Shown here piece by piece: positions 61,491 to 64,000 of a stretch of 64,000 bases of DNA. The stretch is taken from the NCBI RefSeq assembly GCF_001544695.2, contig NZ_FCOM02000036.1, forward strand, positions 1 to 64,000. The letters are read 5' to 3'. The translations under genes were made by a program, and so were the position numbers. This stretch comes from Caballeronia arvi (GTDB lineage: Bacteria > Pseudomonadota > Gammaproteobacteria > Burkholderiales > Burkholderiaceae). The notes below the pieces were generated by a model. It saw only the letters and a list, made by a program, of their open reading frames with translations. It did not search any database and was not told where the DNA came from. The stretch's first letter is position 1. The number at the start of each line of letters is the position of its first letter.

Positions 61491-62675
61491 TCAAGCCTTG
61501 TAAACGCGACTGATCGCGATTGAGAAAGCGTAAACGTTCCGAATAACCAATGAAGACGGTCATTCCACTTCCTTTTATCGTGCCGCAGGCGTTCTGCACG
61601 GGCTTTTCGCCCGTGTTGCGCCCATTACGGGCGCACCTGTGCCGTAAATCGGCCTCGCGACAGATAAAGGTTCGCCAGCGCGAGCGAAACGAAGGCGCGA
61701 TTGGCGTTCTTCGCCAGGCCGCGGTAGCGCACCTTCGTGAAACCCCACAACCGTTTGACCACGGCGAACACATGTTCGACGCGGGCGCGAATCTTCGACT
61801 TGCTGCGGTTCTTGCGACGCGCCACTTCATCGACGCTGTCCTTGTGGCGCGTGCGCTGATTCGTGAAGTCGCGGGCCTTCGGGGCCTTGCCGTGGATCAG
61901 CGCTTTTTGGCTCGCATACGCGCTGTCGCCATAGACCCGCTGCTCCTGGCCATGCAGCAACTGTGGCAGCGGATGTTTGTCATGCACATTTGCGGCCGTC
62001 ACGACCGCGCTGTGCGCCAGCCCGCTCTGACTGTCGACCCCGATATGCAGCTTCATGCCGAAATACCACTGTTGGCCCTTGCGCGTCTGATGCATTTCGG
62101 GGTCCCGCGCCTTCTCCTTGTTCTTCGTCGACGAGGGGGCGCCGATGAGCGTAGCATCCACAATCGTGCCACTCTTGAGCTTTGCTCCGCGCGCCTGCAA
62201 CACCCGACCCACCTCGGCGAAGATTCGCTTGCCCAGCTTGTGCTCTTCTAGCAGGTGCCGGAATTTGAGCAGCGTCGTGGCGTCAGGAACGATTTCGCTG
62301 CCGAGGTCAATGCCCACAAAACGGCGCAGGCTGAGGCTGTCGTACAGCGCCTCTTCGCACGCAAGGTCGGCAAGGTTGAACCAGTGCTGCACAAAATGAA
62401 TTCGCAACATGCGCTCCAGCGCGATCGGCGGGCGACCATTGCCGCGTTTCGGGTAATACGGCTCGACCACTACGCACAGTTCAGCCCACGGCACGAGCCT
62501 GTTCATCTCATCGAGAAACGCCTCGCGTCGCGTAGGTTTGCGCTGCGCTCCGAATCCCGCGCATTGATCGACCGCTATCGCCAGTGTCAGTTGCTTCATC
62601 GATTTTGCTTTTATCGTCGCATGTCTACGCTATAACGCATGACAGTCATGAGTGGTGGACTTGATCAGCATTGCC
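61480..62675 (-). mobile_element. intact IS5-family insertion sequence with target duplication
   Basis: A 1196-bp element bounded by perfect 16-bp inverted repeats GGCAATGCTGATCAAG (61480-61495 and, inverted, 62660-62675). It is flanked by a direct 4-bp duplication CAAA (61476-61479 and 62676-62679), the size expected for IS5. It contains one full-length transposase gene on the minus strand. Two adjacent GC-rich hairpins (61597-61615 and 61617-61635) sit at the transposase 3' end and may block read-through. It appears complete and recent. Confidence 0.93.
61625..62599 (-). CDS. IS5-family transposase
   Basis: 324 residues, full length for the IS5 group. An N-terminal DUF772-type domain (RPPIALERMLRIHFVQHWFN) precedes the DDE core: first Asp in SGTIVDATLIGAP, second in VYGDSAYASQ, Glu in RARVEHVFAVVKRLWGFTKV. 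All three are present, so the enzyme should be active. The stop codon lies inside the second of two terminal hairpins. It is transcribed against the MFS gene. Confidence 0.95.
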   Translation of the reverse strand: MKQLTLAIAVDQCAGFGAQRKPTRREAFLDEMNRLVPWAELCVVVEPYYPKRGNGRPPIALERMLRIHFVQHWFNLADLACEEALYDSLSLRRFVGIDLGSEIVPDATTLLKFRHLLEEHKLGKRIFAEVGRVLQARGAKLKSGTIVDATLIGAPSSTKNKEKARDPEMHQTRKGQQWYFGMKLHIGVDSQSGLAHSAVVTAANVHDKHPLPQLLHGQEQRVYGDSAYASQKALIHGKAPKARDFTNQRTRHKDSVDEVARRKNRSKSKIRARVEHVFAVVKRLWGFTKVRYRGLAKNANRAFVSLALANLYLSRGRFTAQVRP

Positions 62676-62728
62676 CAAAGTCACTGAAGCACACATAAGT
62701 CCATGGTCATATCGGAGGAGAATTCAGC

Positions 62729-63958
62729 GTGAACAAGAAGTCGCTCGTACCCGTAGTAGTACTGATGTCATTGTCTTGCCTGTCGCATGCGCAAAGCAAC
62801 GTGACGCTGTACGGCATCATCGATAGCGGTCTCAACTATACGAACAACGTGCAGACGGCGCGGACCGCGTCGGGCCTCGCCGGCGGTCATCAGATCGCGA
62901 TGATCGAAGGCGGCTCGGCAGGTCTTCAGGGCAGCCGATGGGGCCTGCGCGGCACCGAAGATCTCGGCGGCGGACTGAAAGCGCTTTTCGTGCTCGAAAG
63001 CGGGTTCTACAGCAACAATGGCTTTCTGAACCAGGGCGGCGCGGAGTTCGGGCGGCAGGCGTATGTCGGCCTGAGTCATGCGATCGGCACGGTCACGCTC
63101 GGCCGTCAGTACGATCCGGTCGTCGACATGTACGGTCCGTTTCTCGCGGCGCCGCAATGGGGCGGCTATATGGCCTCGCATCCGAGCGATCTGGACAACG
63201 CGCTCAACTCGCGCCGCATCAACAATTCGATCAAATACCGCAGCGCGAACTATCGCGGCCTGACCGTCGAAGCGATGATGAATCTCGGCGGTACGGCGGG
63301 CTCGTTCTCGAACAACTGGATCTGGGGCGCGGGCGCGGGATACGCGGCGGGGCCGTTTTCGATCGGCGCGGGCTATCTGAACATCCGCAACCCGAACACG
63401 TCGTTCTTCGGCGCGAATCCGAACGCGGGTCCGGCGACGACCAACAATCTCGGCAGCTTCGGCAGTCCGACGAGCCCGGAGAGCAACCCGGTCTTCGCGG
63501 GATACGCGTCGGCGAAGATGCTGGAAATCGTGGGTGTCGGGGCGGGCGTGAGCATCGGATCGGCCAATGTGAACTTCGCGTATTCGAACACGCGTTTCGA
63601 GGACATGGGTTCGTCGTCCGGTCCGAACACCTTGCGATACGCCGGCACCGCCGCGTTCAATAACTTCGAAGTCAACGCGAAGTATCAGTTCACGCCGTCG
63701 CTGCTCGCGGGCGTTGCGTACGACTACACGCGAAACGGCGGTGCGGGCGGCAGAGGCGGCGCGAACTATAACCTCTTCAGCGCGGGCGTCGATTATTTCC
63801 TTTCGAAGCGCACCGACGTGTACACGGTCGCGGTCTACGAGAAGGCGAGCGGCACCGATTCGCTCGGGCAAAGCGCTGTCGCGCAAATCACTGGGCTCAC
63901 GCCATCCACGACCGACAAGCAGGTGTCGCTGCGCATCGGCATGCGGCACAAGTTCTAA
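62729..63958 (+). CDS. Gram-negative porin
   Basis: 409 residues starting at a GTG with a strong GGAGGAG site. Signal peptide (KKSLVPVVVLMSLSCLSHAQ), mature start SNVTLYGIIDSGLNYTNNVQ, the family core GSRWGLRGTEDLGGGLKALF and a terminal strand ending MRHKF with Phe last, as in 16-stranded OmpC-like porins of Burkholderia. It forms a trimeric outer-membrane channel. Before the IS5 insertion it would have begun about 45 bp after the MFS stop, so it was probably cotranscribed with lactonase and MFS genes. Confidence 0.93.
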   Translation: MNKKSLVPVVVLMSLSCLSHAQSNVTLYGIIDSGLNYTNNVQTARTASGLAGGHQIAMIEGGSAGLQGSRWGLRGTEDLGGGLKALFVLESGFYSNNGFLNQGGAEFGRQAYVGLSHAIGTVTLGRQYDPVVDMYGPFLAAPQWGGYMASHPSDLDNALNSRRINNSIKYRSANYRGLTVEAMMNLGGTAGSFSNNWIWGAGAGYAAGPFSIGAGYLNIRNPNTSFFGANPNAGPATTNNLGSFGSPTSPESNPVFAGYASAKMLEIVGVGAGVSIGSANVNFAYSNTRFEDMGSSSGPNTLRYAGTAAFNNFEVNAKYQFTPSLLAGVAYDYTRNGGAGGRGGANYNLFSAGVDYFLSKRTDVYTVAVYEKASGTDSLGQSAVAQITGLTPSTTDKQVSLRIGMRHKF

Positions 63959-64000
63959 TCGAATTGCCGCCAACGCTTTCTACTCGAGTAAGGTCTCGTC

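Noticed and set aside
54500..61500. Very long open frames antisense or out of frame to acnA, the lactonase and the MFS gene
   Set aside because: They arise from high GC with few stop codons, have arginine-rich low-complexity products, and overlap genes with clear family motifs.
61597..61635. The two GC-rich hairpins after the MFS gene as its native terminator
   Set aside because: They lie inside the IS5 element, next to the transposase stop codon, and so belong to the IS.
1..64000. CRISPR arrays, prophage, tRNA or rRNA genes, secondary-metabolite synthases
   Set aside because: None were seen: no regular repeat-spacer pattern, no tRNA-like cloverleaf segments noted, and no phage structural or modular synthase proteins.

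Overview
The window looks like a high-GC beta-proteobacterium of the Burkholderiaceae (Burkholderia/Paraburkholderia/Caballeronia type). The evidence is two Gram-negative trimeric porins of the Burkholderia type, many LysR and GntR regulators, the IS66/IS3/IS5 content, and the mix of amino-acid catabolic modules. No rRNA, tRNA, CRISPR array or phage module was seen. The identification is inference from protein style, not from a marker gene.

Layout. 0-2 kb: an IS66-family element cut off inside its transposase. 2-16 kb: small divergent regulator/enzyme/transporter units (LysR + M20 amidohydrolase + MFS; a frameshifted LysR + carboxymuconolactone-decarboxylase-like protein; MalY/PatB-type PLP lyase + amino-acid permease; TTC38-like TPR protein; MFS + LysR). 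14.7-16.8 kb is a decay zone holding an MFS pseudogene with two frameshifts and abutting fragments of an alcohol dehydrogenase and a GntR regulator. 16.8-24.3 kb: a hydantoinase/oxoprolinase pair (hyuA-hyuB) in one operon with an SsuABC/TauABC-type transporter, opposite a TetR regulator. 24.6-25.0 kb: a truncated IS3-family element. 25.4-27.8 kb: dadA-alanine racemase (D-alanine use).

28-54 kb is the most interesting part: a large island for imino-acid (hydroxyproline) catabolism. It carries three proline-racemase-superfamily enzymes (one Cys/Cys, two Ser/Cys), a fused AcnX-type dehydratase (family of cis-3-hydroxy-L-proline dehydratase), a DapA-family lyase/deaminase, a DadA-like D-imino-acid oxidase, two paralogous aldehyde dehydrogenases, a polar amino-acid ABC transporter, a porin, SDR enzymes, a beta-alanine:pyruvate-type aminotransferase with methylmalonate-semialdehyde dehydrogenase, a MocR regulator and two very similar GntR/FCD regulators. 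Together these can supply the whole 4-hydroxyproline to 2-oxoglutarate route (epimerase, D-hydroxyproline dehydrogenase, deaminase, semialdehyde dehydrogenase) plus entry points for both 3-hydroxyproline isomers. Three promoters in the island (before the DapA-like gene, the porin and the ABC transporter) share the same architecture: an inverted repeat (C/G)TAGG-N7/8-CCTAG abutting a TTGACA -35 box, and a direct repeat TGCATACA-N4-TGCACACA across the expected transcription start. This appears to be a dedicated local regulon.

54.5-64 kb has visibly higher GC and a different codon style. It holds an acnA-GntR-binding-protein operon, diverging from a lactonase-MFS-porin operon. An intact IS5-family element with 16-bp terminal repeats and a 4-bp target duplication sits exactly at the 3' end of that MFS gene and separates it from the porin.

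Several genes carry single-base frameshifts in or beside short homopolymers (LysR at about 6597, MFS at about 15622, porin at about 39596). These may be real inactivations or sequencing errors.
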